From: Phoronis ovalis
Taxonomy: Eukaryota > Phoronida > Phoronidae
NCBI GenBank assembly: GCA_028565635.1
Contig: JAOXYB010044714.1
Coordinates: 1 to 12,488 of the forward strand
DNA length: 12,488 nt
Direction of reading: 5' to 3'
Shown: one piece after another, positions 1-7,515 of the stretch
How positions within the stretch are numbered: position 1 is the stretch's first letter
How the letters are laid out: every line of letters starts with the position of its first letter
Notes under the pieces: model-generated
Database searches by the model: none
What the model was told of the DNA's origin: nothing
What the model saw: the letters and a program-made list of their open reading frames with translations, nothing else
Translations under genes and position numbers: made by a program

Positions 1-5
1 ATCTA

Positions 6-12
6 TCCCTGA
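6..12 (-). promoter_or_regulatory. miR-125 7mer-A1 match at far 3' edge
   Basis: The minus strand reads TCAGGGA, matching miR-125 nt 2-7 with A opposite nt 1. It is 2.94 kb beyond the TRIM71 stop, so it counts only if the 3'UTR is that long. Confidence 0.2.
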
Positions 13-1766
13 TTCACTTAGAAAAGTCACAATTCCAAAGTGCAGAAGAACAGATATTACTTCTTGAGTCAACAAATTGAATTTTGTATTCTAGCAGCTG
101 ATTGTGGCAAATCCAGGATTAAACTTTTAACCTTGAACTATTCAATTTAATATTAAATTCTATATAGATAACCCAGAAATAAGGAATATGATAAAGGAAA
201 TTACAATTTATTTGTTTGTAGAGTTGTAAAAATCTGTTGCAAATAATGTTCAATGAAGTAGTAATATAATTTGACATTTAAGTACATGAACTTTTACATC
301 TTTTTCACACAAACATGATATTGTGAACATAATTTTTTGCTTGCAAACAGATTACCAATTCTGCCTCAAAAAGCCAATCTTCAATTTCATGGCAAAGGTG
401 CCATAAAGAGTTGTTTACTCTATCTAGAACCAAAACTATCTCTGCTATAATTTATAGCATTTATGAACTTATATTCAGCTTCAATCATATTGTGGTTACA
501 GTCAAAGTCAACTGGCAACCATTTACCCATTTATTACGAAACGTGGACAGTTGCCAAGCTTACAAAAACCACATCAACTTAACATTTAAGTAATGATATT
601 TTCATTCACTCTTTATGAAGCATTCGGGCACAATTAAAAGCGTTAATTTCTTGCACTAATCTTTACGAATATCCGTTAAATTCACATTTATTGCTCAAAT
701 ATTTTCAATTTTTAAAAAATGTTTAATTCAGAACTATTTTATTGGCACCTACATTTTGACTTTAGAATTATTACTTGATACAGTAATTTTTTAAAAATAT
801 GTAAAAATTAAAGTTAAATTATTTGTGTTCTATGTGACTTTTTATTAGACATAAAAACGCATTCCAGCTTCTGTAAAAATAGCATCTGAAAATGCAAGAT
901 GTAGTCCCAGATATACGGAATCCACTTCACATCTTCAAATCATGGGAACTGTAAAATGTATGTAGATGCTACACTTTTCAATTTCTTTAATTAAGAAGCC
1001 CCACTTAAACAATGCACATTATCATATAAGAAAGTAAGTGCGGAGACAAACAAATCTGAAATTATTATTTAGACTACAAAATCTGGGCATCAAGAAACAT
1101 GATTTTATAGACATTTTTGAGAAAAAAAATGTCCTAAAATACTTAAATAAAATGAAATAGCACTAGATTCTAAAAAGTGTTATTCATTCTTAACAGAACT
1201 AGATTTCATTCAAAATTCTGCTTCAACTCGCATTCGAGTAATATTTGGAGATAATTTAAATCTATGAATTTACATAATTATTGCTGGACATTGCATAAAA
1301 TAGATAATTCTGAAGCAGTCTGAACTCCAGGCATTATTTACGTATATGCAATAACTTAAATAGGTGTAACTCCAGTTCACTTTTAACCCAGTGTAGAAAT
1401 GTTAGTTCTTATATAAAAAAATGATAAACCATCAAAATTATACATTTTTCCTGAACTACACCTCACAGTACATTTCAGTATTATGCGAGAATTTTACAAT
1501 ACATAACTCAATACTAAGATAATTTTATGGTAAAAAAAATATTAATTTTTACTGAAAATGTGTGTGGCTTCAATTGGTCATTTTTATAAAAAAAATCCTC
1601 CTTCTACGGGAAGTATTTTAAATCATGAATTAAACAGAATTTTAAGGGCATTTTAATATTGGAAATATGTATTTAAACTAATATCTTAGAACTGGCAAAA
1701 ATAAAAAGTTTATAATACCTGTATTGCTTGCTTATTTATGCTATTCACTCAATGTTTGCCAACTAC

Positions 1767-1772
1767 GAGGTA
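1767..1772 (-). promoter_or_regulatory. let-7 6-mer seed match
   Basis: The minus strand reads TACCTC, the six-base core of a let-7 site, followed by G rather than A. It is 280 nt beyond the 8-mer in the presumptive TRIM71 3'UTR. Six-mers are common by chance, so it is recorded as marginal. Confidence 0.2.
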
Positions 1773-2036
1773 TTAAAGGAAACTCGAATTTGTAGCCAAC
1801 AGAAACAATTGTATTCAGCAAGCATGCCAATTGGAGCAAAGTACATTCCAATAATTACGACATGCAATAAATTTCCGAATATATTCCATCCATATTTCAC
1901 TCAAATGGTAGAATTTAAAATTATTTCATAATTTTTTCCAGTTTTCCAGTAATATCCATAAGATTGCTAAGGGTATAGGTACCTTAATATAAATCTTAAA
2001 CAACTAATATAAATATACAAAAAGCAACGAAATATA

Positions 2037-2048
2037 TGCATGCATGCA
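2037..2048 (-). promoter_or_regulatory. Tandem (U)GCAUG motif beside the let-7 site
   Basis: TGCATGCATGCA is a 12-bp palindrome containing two overlapping UGCAUG elements, the RBFOX/FOX-1 recognition hexamer. It lies 3 nt from the let-7 8-mer, on its 3' side in the mRNA. It may be a binding platform that affects access to the let-7 site, or simply a short alternating repeat. Confidence 0.35.
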
Positions 2049-2051
2049 ATA

Positions 2052-2059
2052 TGAGGTAG
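2052..2059 (-). promoter_or_regulatory. let-7 8-mer seed site in TRIM71 3' region
   Basis: The minus strand reads CTACCTCA, the full 8-mer match to the let-7 seed (nt 2-8 plus A opposite nt 1). Pairing extends to nt 9 of let-7. It lies about 0.9 kb downstream of the TRIM71 stop. Repression of lin-41/TRIM71 by let-7 through its 3'UTR is established in nematodes and vertebrates. Little extra 3' pairing is visible, so this would be a seed-type rather than a C. elegans LCS-type site. Confidence 0.75.
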
Positions 2060-2443
2060 TCTCAAAATAAGCCTGTAACTGGAAATGAGGCCTTTCCAGA
2101 ACTTATTTTGGAAGGGGATACATGTAGCCCAATTTTCTACAGCTAACTCCTGAACAGAATCCAATTTTTTGGTATAAATTTGAAAAGTAAGTTTTAACTT
2201 ACTCGTTATATTTACTTTAATCTTCTTAAGAGTAAAATTAGGAAATTTCCTTTACCTTGGAAGGCGGAATACTTCCAAATTACACTCATGTTGATAAGCT
2301 ACCTTACAAAATTCTAACATTTCAAGTAAATATTTTATATACAAAATAATATCTATAAGCTAAAACATGGGTTAACAACACGCTTATTTTGACTTCTTAC
2401 TGGCACTTAACAATCTTTATGTCGCTTACAACAAGCAAACTCA

Positions 2444-2450
2444 TGAGGTA
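2444..2450 (-). promoter_or_regulatory. let-7 7mer-A1 site
   Basis: The minus strand reads TACCTCA, matching let-7 nt 2-7 with A opposite nt 1. The nt-8 position is mismatched. It lies about 500 nt downstream of the TRIM71 stop and 385 nt before the 8-mer. It is a weaker site class and only meaningful together with the others. Confidence 0.45.
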
Positions 2451-2607
2451 CTTAATTTCTGAATACAGTGTGGCTTTCTCATTGCTTTTAGCAAATATAT
2501 AAAACAATTATATTTACACAAAATTAATCTAAGCCAATTTCTAAATTAAATTGTTGCAAAATAACATACAGGAACATTTTTCTAATTTTCTACGTTGTAC
2601 ACAGTAC

Positions 2608-2616
2608 TCCCTGAGA
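2608..2616 (-). promoter_or_regulatory. miR-125/lin-4 8-mer site (9-nt match) in TRIM71 3' region
   Basis: The plus strand reads TCCCTGAGA, identical to nt 1-9 of miR-125/lin-4, so the TRIM71 mRNA would carry the complementary 8-mer plus one base. It lies about 340 nt downstream of the stop codon. miR-125 is known to co-target TRIM71/lin-41 with let-7 in mammals, and the two miRNAs are often co-transcribed. With five G/C bases in the 8-mer, a chance match in this AT-rich tract is unlikely (my rough estimate is about 1 in 100 for the 2.9-kb flank at 32% GC). Confidence 0.7.
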
Positions 2617-2953
2617 AAGCATTAAATTACCTTTGGCTATTAATACCTGAGTTAAAAATTCCTGAGGTTTCTCCTTGTGACTAGATTTAGTGTATTTAAT
2701 ACAGGAACTTATGCTATTAAATTCTAACAAATGTGCATTTTAAATATTTGTAGGCAGCTGCTATTTCATTAAATAGAATTTTTTTTGTAGAACTACAAAC
2801 ATTTTGAATAGTTACAATCATATTCATTTGGTAGTACATTTTGTGTACTTTCATAACACAAGCCACTGTTTAAAACTGCACATTGATTAGCTTTTAATCT
2901 CGAATATTAGCTCTCGACACCAAATCATGAATAAAGGCATTATATTTCCTGCA

Positions 2954-5248
2954 TTAAAATACCTGTATCCTGTTGTTACCAAAGTCAACCACAATCACAT
3001 GACCATCGGGTGATACGCATATTCCTGATGGGCGATCTAATTGGCCAGCACCAGAACCAGGGTTACCAAACTTGCACAAGAAATTTCCATTGGGCTGAAA
3101 GATTTGGACACGGTGATTTCTTGAGTCGGCTACAATGATATTTCCCTCTTGGTCAACACATACTCCCTGTGGTCGAAGAAACTGGCCATTAGCGGAACCT
3201 TCAGTGCCAAGAAAACGAGCTGTCTGGAAATCTGGATGGATAACCAATAGACGATGGTTGTTGAAATCTGTGACAACAATATGACCTTCATTGTTAAAAC
3301 ATACGCCACGAGGTGAATCAAAATGCTTCCAAAGAGTACCTTCAAAGCCGTACTTATTCAAGAATTGTCCTTCTTGTGAAAATAATTGTACGCGGTGGTT
3401 GCGTGTATCAGACACTAGAATTTGACCTTCTGTGTTAATTGCTACATCCCATGGATAATTGAATTGTCCACTTTTTGTGCCCTTTTCACCAAATTTGAAA
3501 ATAAAATTGCCTTCGAAGGTAAATATTTGAATGCGATGGTTATCCTTATCTGCAACAATTATATTACCCTTCAAATCAATAGCGACACCTGCAGGTCGAT
3601 CAAACTGGCCATTACGTGAGCCAGGGGTTCCAAATTTACGCTCAAATTTTCCATCAGATGCAAAAATTTGAATTCGATTGTTACTACGATCAGCAACAAT
3701 AATTCGACCATCTGCATCAGTACATACTCCCCACGGTCGACAGAAATAGCCCAACTCTTCACCTTCAGTACCAAATGTATACAATGCTGGACCAATTGTG
3801 GCATAATTTCGGCCACTACGAACAATTACGGTAAATGGACTATCTTTTATATGTTGGCTGCGTATTAAAACAGAAATGGCATGTTTCCCTTCAGTCTGAG
3901 GTCGATATGTTACGTTGTAAGTCCCATTTTGACGATCGACAATTTCTGCGTGATATAATACACCTTCAGGACTTTGAATTGTGACTTCGACTTCATCTCC
4001 TCCAACAACTCTCTGCTCACCATTGTGATCCTTTACATGGATAGTAAAAAGAGCTAATTTTCCCCTGAGAGCTCTTTTTAATCCATCACCAGTTCCTACA
4101 CAATTCGGTGCAAAAGCACTACTCCCAACAAATCCAAGTTTGCTTATTGCCGACAGTAACGCTGTATCTGGAGGCATGAATAGTATATTATCATCTTCAT
4201 GAGGTTCCAAATGACTGCGGAGATAGCGTAAACTCTGTATCTCGCCTACCATTTTGTCTTTGGTTTTGAGAATGTCAATGTCTGTACCCGTATTTAAAAC
4301 TGACTGAACGTCTTCAATTGTTTGAGCAAGAGTGGACAACCCTTTCCTGAGTTCATCATTTTGTGACTGCAACGATTTTCCTTTGACTTGACGAATTTTT
4401 TCAACACACCACAGTAATTCTCGTTCTCGATCTTCAAGAGCAGTCATGTGACGACGTGTTGTATTTCTTATTTCTGTCGATACTACATGAGTTCTATTTT
4501 CTACCTGATTAAGCATTCCCTGAGTTTTCATAATACTTTGCTCGATGGCTTTAATACCAGCTTTTGCATCATCCAATAAACGTAAAGTTACTGTTTTAGA
4601 ATTTTCTACAGCATCTTGGAGGTATATAAAATTATGTCCCTGGTGTTCATTTAAAGTACACTCACGACAAATAGCTTGCGAACATGAATCACAGAATAAT
4701 CGTGCAACTTCTAGGTGATGTTTCTCACAAAAACTAACAGGACGATCCGAGGATAGTGGTTGCAACATAGGAGGTGACAACTGATGTAGTCGACTAGTAT
4801 TTACTCGTTTAGCAGGTACTCGCTCAATATAGTGATCTTTTGTTAAACGTACACGAAGATGAGCTTGCACACAGCTATCACATAGATACTCTGAGCAATT
4901 TTTGCATAAAGACGTTGCCTTCGCACCTTCATCGCAGGAACTGCATAACGGATGTATTTGATGTGCCAAATCACCATTTTCAAATTCTTCTGTATCGTGT
5001 AACACCATAACATCAAGCATTTGGCTAACAAACAAATTGGAAGGAAGTCCATGAATACCTTGGTCCCCCAGTGGTACATCCTGCTTACAAGTTGGGCAGC
5101 GTAGGCCTCCTTCTCGGCGTAGAATTTTATGCAAGCAGGGTTTGCAAAAGGAATGCAAACATGGCAAAACACGAGGATCGTTATATCTTTGGTGGCAAAC
5201 AAAACACGATAAAGGCTCGGTGACTTGGTCGGTAAACGCTGTCGCCAT
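2954..5248 (-). CDS. TRIM71 (lin-41): TRIM71/LIN-41 homologue (TRIM-NHL protein), complete, single coding exon
   Basis: This 764-residue protein has the full TRIM71 architecture. The C3HC4 RING uses C15, C18, C30, H32, C35, C38, C51 and C54. B-box 1 spans about 102-139 (C102, C105, C115, C118, C123, C126, H130, H139), and B-box 2 about 174-205 (C174, H177, C186, C189, C194, C197, H202, H205). A coiled coil lies at about 210-350 and a filamin/immunoglobulin-like domain at about 378-478. Six NHL repeats (from about 489, 536, 583, 630, 677 and 724) end in NNRIQVF and a TAA. In this family the NHL propeller binds mRNA hairpins to repress targets, the RING is E3-ligase type, and the protein acts in cytoplasm and P-bodies to keep early developmental programmes on. 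The start is the first in-frame ATG after a TAA nine codons upstream. The protein is somewhat shorter than human TRIM71 (868 aa). No frameshift or missing zinc ligand is seen. Brat, MEI-P26 and TRIM2/3 are less likely: the RING, two B-boxes, filamin and this NHL set match TRIM71 best. Confidence 0.97.
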   Translation of the reverse strand: MATAFTDQVTEPLSCFVCHQRYNDPRVLPCLHSFCKPCLHKILRREGGLRCPTCKQDVPLGDQGIHGLPSNLFVSQMLDVMVLHDTEEFENGDLAHQIHPLCSSCDEGAKATSLCKNCSEYLCDSCVQAHLRVRLTKDHYIERVPAKRVNTSRLHQLSPPMLQPLSSDRPVSFCEKHHLEVARLFCDSCSQAICRECTLNEHQGHNFIYLQDAVENSKTVTLRLLDDAKAGIKAIEQSIMKTQGMLNQVENRTHVVSTEIRNTTRRHMTALEDRERELLWCVEKIRQVKGKSLQSQNDELRKGLSTLAQTIEDVQSVLNTGTDIDILKTKDKMVGEIQSLRYLRSHLEPHEDDNILFMPPDTALLSAISKLGFVGSSAFAPNCVGTGDGLKRALRGKLALFTIHVKDHNGEQRVVGGDEVEVTIQSPEGVLYHAEIVDRQNGTYNVTYRPQTEGKHAISVLIRSQHIKDSPFTVIVRSGRNYATIGPALYTFGTEGEELGYFCRPWGVCTDADGRIIVADRSNNRIQIFASDGKFERKFGTPGSRNGQFDRPAGVAIDLKGNIIVADKDNHRIQIFTFEGNFIFKFGEKGTKSGQFNYPWDVAINTEGQILVSDTRNHRVQLFSQEGQFLNKYGFEGTLWKHFDSPRGVCFNNEGHIVVTDFNNHRLLVIHPDFQTARFLGTEGSANGQFLRPQGVCVDQEGNIIVADSRNHRVQIFQPNGNFLCKFGNPGSGAGQLDRPSGICVSPDGHVIVVDFGNNRIQVF
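4517..4524 (-). promoter_or_regulatory. miR-125 8-mer match inside the TRIM71 CDS
   Basis: The minus strand reads CTCAGGGA within the coiled-coil coding region, covering the codons for T242, Q243, G244. A 7mer-m8 match (CTCAGGG) also lies at plus 4063-4069 near the linker before the filamin domain. Coding-region sites are usually weak; these may be chance products of codon choice. Confidence 0.3.
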
Positions 5249-5327
5249 GGGTGTGGCATGAGTAAGGTTTTACAGTTTCAACACCGTAACATTCTTTTAG
5301 CGACTGGTCATCAAACTGCGTACACAT
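5181..5327 (-). CDS. Overlapping uORF, 48 codons
   Basis: This small frame starts 79 nt upstream of the TRIM71 ATG and ends at a TAA inside the RING-coding region. Its product has no recognisable domain. A purine at -3 gives it a better start context than the main ORF, so any function is more likely cis-regulatory (reducing TRIM71 initiation) than through its peptide. It exists in the mRNA only if the transcript begins upstream of 5327. Confidence 0.3.
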   Translation of the reverse strand: MCTQFDDQSLKECYGVETVKPYSCHTHGDSVYRPSHRAFIVFCLPPKI

Positions 5328-5393
5328 TCCTCAATCGAAGCGAAAATAGTCTTAGAATATTAGGTCACTATTTGCGTAAACTGTAATAAATCC
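5249..5393 (-). other. TRIM71 5' leader with four upstream ATGs
   Basis: Read on the minus strand, this leader holds ATGs beginning at 5327, 5311, 5292 and 5259. The ones at 5311 (four codons, in frame with the main ORF but stopped by TAA) and 5292 (four codons, TGA) are tiny uORFs. The ones at 5327 and 5259 run past the main start in other frames. The main ATG context (CCC before, G after) lacks a purine at -3, while the ATG at 5327 has G at -3. If the leader is transcribed unspliced, strong translational control is plausible. Confidence 0.5.
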
Positions 5394-5399
5394 CTGAGA
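5391..5399 (-). promoter_or_regulatory. miR-125 9-nt match overlapping a candidate 3' splice site upstream of TRIM71
   Basis: The minus strand reads TTTATTTCTCAG then GGATT. This contains the complement of miR-125 nt 1-9, but it is also a very good 3' splice acceptor, with the exon starting at 5393. If a 5'UTR intron ends here, the 8-mer is split by splicing and the miRNA reading falls. Both readings are possible, and I favour the splice site slightly. Confidence 0.4.
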
Positions 5400-5747
5400 A
5401 ATAAAACACGAGTTCTGATACTAAGATGTAATTTTTTGTGAGGTAGATATTCTCGCGTTTTTTCATGAAGTTTTACCGCATCTGTAAGTCAACTTTTATC
5501 GTAATCCTAATGAACTTTCTGGACTGTCCACGCACAAATCGCCATCTTTTTTAATATGAATATGGGCGTAGCGTAGTGACCTAGATCAAATGAAAACTGT
5601 CAATCACTAAAATTTCCACGAATCAGCAGTCATGAAAATTGATCAATGAAATTGTTTTAAGACATTAGATATCCTTTTAACGTTGCAAAAATGCTATATT
5701 TTCCCAGTTTTTCTTCAAATAGTCCTTTTAAAAAATTGACTGATTAA
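5394..5747. other. Intergenic/promoter tract upstream of TRIM71
   Basis: There is no coding sequence or clear TATA box. Apart from the let-7 and miR-125 matches noted above, I see only AT-rich sequence here. It presumably includes the TRIM71 promoter and perhaps a 5'UTR intron. Confidence 0.4.
5439..5446 (-). promoter_or_regulatory. let-7 8-mer match upstream of TRIM71
   Basis: The minus strand reads CTACCTCA, a full let-7 8-mer match about 190 nt upstream of the TRIM71 ATG. If a 5'UTR intron ends at 5394 this would be intronic; otherwise it would be in the 5' leader. It is not a let-7 gene, because the plus-strand sequence diverges from let-7 after eight bases. Confidence 0.25.
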
Positions 5748-5798
5748 TTGTTATTGGTATTTGAATCGAAGTCAAATAAAGTAAAGCAAATAGGGTAC

Positions 5799-6047
5799 AT
5801 GGGTCGTAATTACGCGCATTGTGGAATTTCGGCGGGAAAGTCAAGTATTACGCAACAATTCCATACGATTGGGGCTCAAAATGCAAATTTATGTTATGAA
5901 ATGCGTTTTATGAATGGGGATGTTTTCTTGTACCCATGCCCAGTGCGCAAATGTTATGCAATTTACACGGAACATTCGAAGTCCAAGACTGATGAAGACT
6001 ATCCATGGAAGACCATCCACATTTTCCATAAATTTGATCCTGTTTGA
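5799..6047 (+). CDS. Doubtful 82-codon ORF, unknown product
   Basis: The frame stays open from a TAA at 5745 to a TGA at 6045; the first ATG is at 5799. The predicted product begins MGRNYAHCG and is rich in Cys, Tyr and Phe, with no signal peptide, membrane segment or domain that I recognise. The region is less AT-rich than its surroundings, and an AATAAA follows three bases after the stop, which would suit a short gene or terminal exon. Open frames of about this length also occur by chance elsewhere in the window (for example 6158-6526, mostly within repeat), so this could be spurious. Confidence 0.2.
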   Translation: MGRNYAHCGISAGKSSITQQFHTIGAQNANLCYEMRFMNGDVFLYPCPVRKCYAIYTEHSKSKTDEDYPWKTIHIFHKFDPV

Positions 6048-6049
6048 AA

Positions 6050-6055
6050 AATAAA
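6050..6055 (+). terminator. AATAAA poly(A) signal candidate
   Basis: This is a canonical hexamer three bases after the stop of the 5799-6047 frame. AATAAA is frequent in AT-rich DNA, so it supports the ORF only weakly. Confidence 0.2.
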
Positions 6056-6059
6056 CTAT

Positions 6060-6073
6060 TATCGTATACGATA
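6060..6073. repeat. 14-bp perfect palindrome
   Basis: TATCGTATACGATA is identical to its own reverse complement. It is immediately followed by a second dyad centred on CGACGTCG at about 6084. It may be a binding site for a dimeric factor or just a chance dyad. Confidence 0.4.
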
Positions 6074-6380
6074 GGTTTTATTTCGACGTCGTAAAATAGA
6101 TTACTAAACTCTGCACGGCATGCTTCAAGATACTAAAACCCACTACATGGAAAATCTGTGTGGGTGTTAAGTCTGTTAAAGGCAATTCAACAATACCATC
6201 TAGTGTCTACAAATGTAAACAGATTTCCACCCGGCTTGACAGTTCATCGCTCCTGTAAGTTTGATGAAATTTATAATATGTTCCCGAATACTTTAAAAAT
6301 ACTGTTTTATGATTTAAGATATATTTGCATTGATGATTATCTAAATCACATTCAGTGGCAGTTTTTATTTTTTTGGATCT
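6074..6380. other. Unannotated spacer left of the foldback element
   Basis: I see no gene or RNA. It contains GTGGCAGT at 6355-6362, which recurs to the right of the element at 7545-7552. Confidence 0.3.
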
Positions 6381-6767
6381 GGAGGGGGTTGTTCGCGGGG
6401 GTGTGCAGCCGAGTTGAAAATTTTGGATTTGGATTGTATACTACTGCATTTTTTTGGATTGTAACCGGAAAGCTATTCAAAAATTTGGATTGCTACCCAC
6501 TGCTTACAGCAAATAATTTGGATTAATTTTAGGTTTGCATCCATAAACAAATTTTGAAATTTGGTTTGGTATCAGTCAGTTTGCGTAAAAATGGATTGCT
6601 ATAATCAAATATTTTAAAATTTTGGATTGCTACCCTTATATTTCACAAAATTTGGATTGCTACCACACTCCCCTAAAATTTCAAAAAACTTGGATTGGGT
6701 TTGCTACCACAACACAAGCTAAACTTTTGGATTGGGTTCCGCGGCACATCCCCGTGGTAAAAAAAGG
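6381..6767 (+). repeat. Left inverted arm, about ten TTGGATTG-type subrepeats
   Basis: Copies of the unit occur near 6424, 6455, 6484, 6518, 6590, 6621, 6652, 6690 and 6727, spaced roughly 30-70 bp, several followed by CTACC. The outer end is G-rich; the inner end is TTCCGCGGCACATCCCCG. The spacing is irregular, so the subrepeats look old compared with the arm-to-arm similarity. Confidence 0.8.
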
Positions 6768-7105
6768 TACCCCCGGGGATTGTTCGAGAAGTTCAATCGA
6801 ATCCGATCAAACCTCCTCAATTAATGGGGAAAAAAATGGCAAAAGTACTAGTATTTAGGGAGTATCCGTATACTGAAATCCTGGACAGCCGCAACTTTTA
6901 AAAATCCTTGCTCCACCTCTGACATTTGTGGACCTTATGGTACTTTTACCCAAAGGGATTAAAATCAAGTAATTGTTTACCAAGGGGGAACATTTTTTAG
7001 TGATAAGTAAAAGACCCACAATTCAGAAATTTCAAAGCTACATTTTTTACATGCTTGTGTTTACTTAGCAGCTAATTTCAGAAAAGCATCTTGCATGTTT
7101 TTTTA

Positions 7106-7176
7106 CCGGCACATCTTCCTAGGTAAAAACCCGGGGGTTGTACTCAAGGTTTTTTGACTACGGGGATGTGCCGCGG
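7106..7176. repeat. Nested hairpin at the inner edge of the right arm
   Basis: A direct, partial copy of the left arm's inner end (CCGGCACATC, then GGTAAAAA and a CCCGGGG-type run) lies at about 7106-7139. It faces its inverted counterpart GATGTGCCGCGG at 7165-7176. The inner boundary is therefore present three times, suggesting a past rearrangement or partial duplication inside the element. Confidence 0.6.
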
Positions 7177-7515
7177 AACCCAATCCAAAATTTTAGCTTG
7201 TGGTAGCAAACCAATCCAAATTTTTTGAAATTTTTGGGTAGCAATCCAAATTTTGTGAAATATAAGGGTGGCAATCCAAAATATTTGAGTAGCAATCTAT
7301 TGTTACTCAAACTGACTGATACAAACCAAATTCCAAAATTTATTTATGGATACAAACCTAAAATTAATCCAAATTATTTGCTGTAAGCAGTGGGCAGCAA
7401 TCTAAATTTTTGAATATCTTTACGGTAGCAATTCAAAAAAATACAGTAAGAAGTATACAATCCAAATCCAAAATTTTCAACTAAGCTGCACCCCCCCCCA
7501 CCCCCACCCCCGGGG
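7148..7515 (-). repeat. Right inverted arm, complement of the left arm
   Basis: Read on the minus strand this repeats the left arm in the same order. It starts at a G-rich outer end (C-tracts at 7491-7510 on plus), runs through GTTGAAAATTTTGGATTTGG and GCCCACTGCTTACAGC, and ends with TTCCGCGGCACATCCCCG. The order of subrepeats is conserved between arms. Confidence 0.8.

Larger units (their letters stand above)
1..2953 (-). other. TRIM71 3' flank, probable long 3'UTR
   Basis: No convincing coding sequence is present on either strand; the small open frames (for example 411-593 and 1728-1931) have no recognisable domain and chance-like composition. On the minus strand this tract directly follows the TRIM71 stop codon. 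It contains several possible AATAAA poly(A) signals (seen as TTTATT on plus at 843-848, 530-535 and 207-212), so the 3' end of the mRNA cannot be fixed. Regulatory-type motifs in the TRIM71-sense orientation are listed separately. One Pumilio-type UGUAAAUA (plus 2511-2518) is also present, but in DNA this AT-rich about one is expected by chance. Confidence 0.6.
6381..7515. mobile_element. Foldback-type (long inverted repeat) element, non-autonomous
   Basis: Two long inverted arms (about 6381-6767 and 7148-7515) match each other in reverse complement over nearly their whole length, roughly 80-90% by eye with small indels. They enclose a loop of about 380 bp with no coding capacity. Each arm is itself built from degenerate copies of a short unit, TTGGATTGCTACC, and the outer ends are G-rich/C-rich. 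This is the layout of foldback transposons, whose long TIRs are made of subrepeats, and no transposase is present. I do not recognise the family. Open frames crossing it (6158-6526, 6622-6858) are by-products of the repeat. Confidence 0.8.

Noticed and set aside
2511-2518. Pumilio response element UGUAAAUA in the 3' region
   Set aside because: The motif is real, but about one such match is expected by chance in this AT-rich stretch, so it is not reported as a site.
2954-2962. CAG-GTATTT at the end of the TRIM71 CDS as a splice donor to a further exon
   Set aside because: The sixth NHL repeat ends in NNRIQVF, matching the usual TRIM71 C-terminus, immediately before TAA, so the protein is complete here.
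3130-3868. Several 65-84-codon frames on both strands within 3130-3868
   Set aside because: They are alternate-frame shadows of the TRIM71 NHL-coding region, explained by the repeated NHL codon pattern.
4843-5259. 138-codon minus-strand frame as a second protein
   Set aside because: It overlaps the RING/B-box coding sequence in another frame and owes its length to that composition. The product has no domain. Its ATG is kept only as an upstream ATG.
5439-5446. TGAGGTAG on the plus strand as a let-7 gene
   Set aside because: The match to let-7 stops after eight bases (mature let-7 continues TAGGTTG, here ATATTC), and I saw no precursor hairpin. The same holds for TCCCTGAGA at 5391 and 2608 as miR-125 genes.
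6158-6526. 122-codon plus-strand ORF
   Set aside because: Much of it lies in the left foldback arm, where repeated TTGGATTG keeps the frame open. The product is low-complexity with no domain.
6781-6820. Pol III B-box-like GTTCAATCGAATCC suggesting a SINE or tRNA
   Set aside because: It does not match the B-box consensus closely. No A box at proper distance and no tRNA cloverleaf were seen.
6622-6858. 78-codon plus-strand ORF with repeated LDCY/DW residues
   Set aside because: The peptide repeat is a translation of the foldback subrepeats, and it runs into the non-coding loop.
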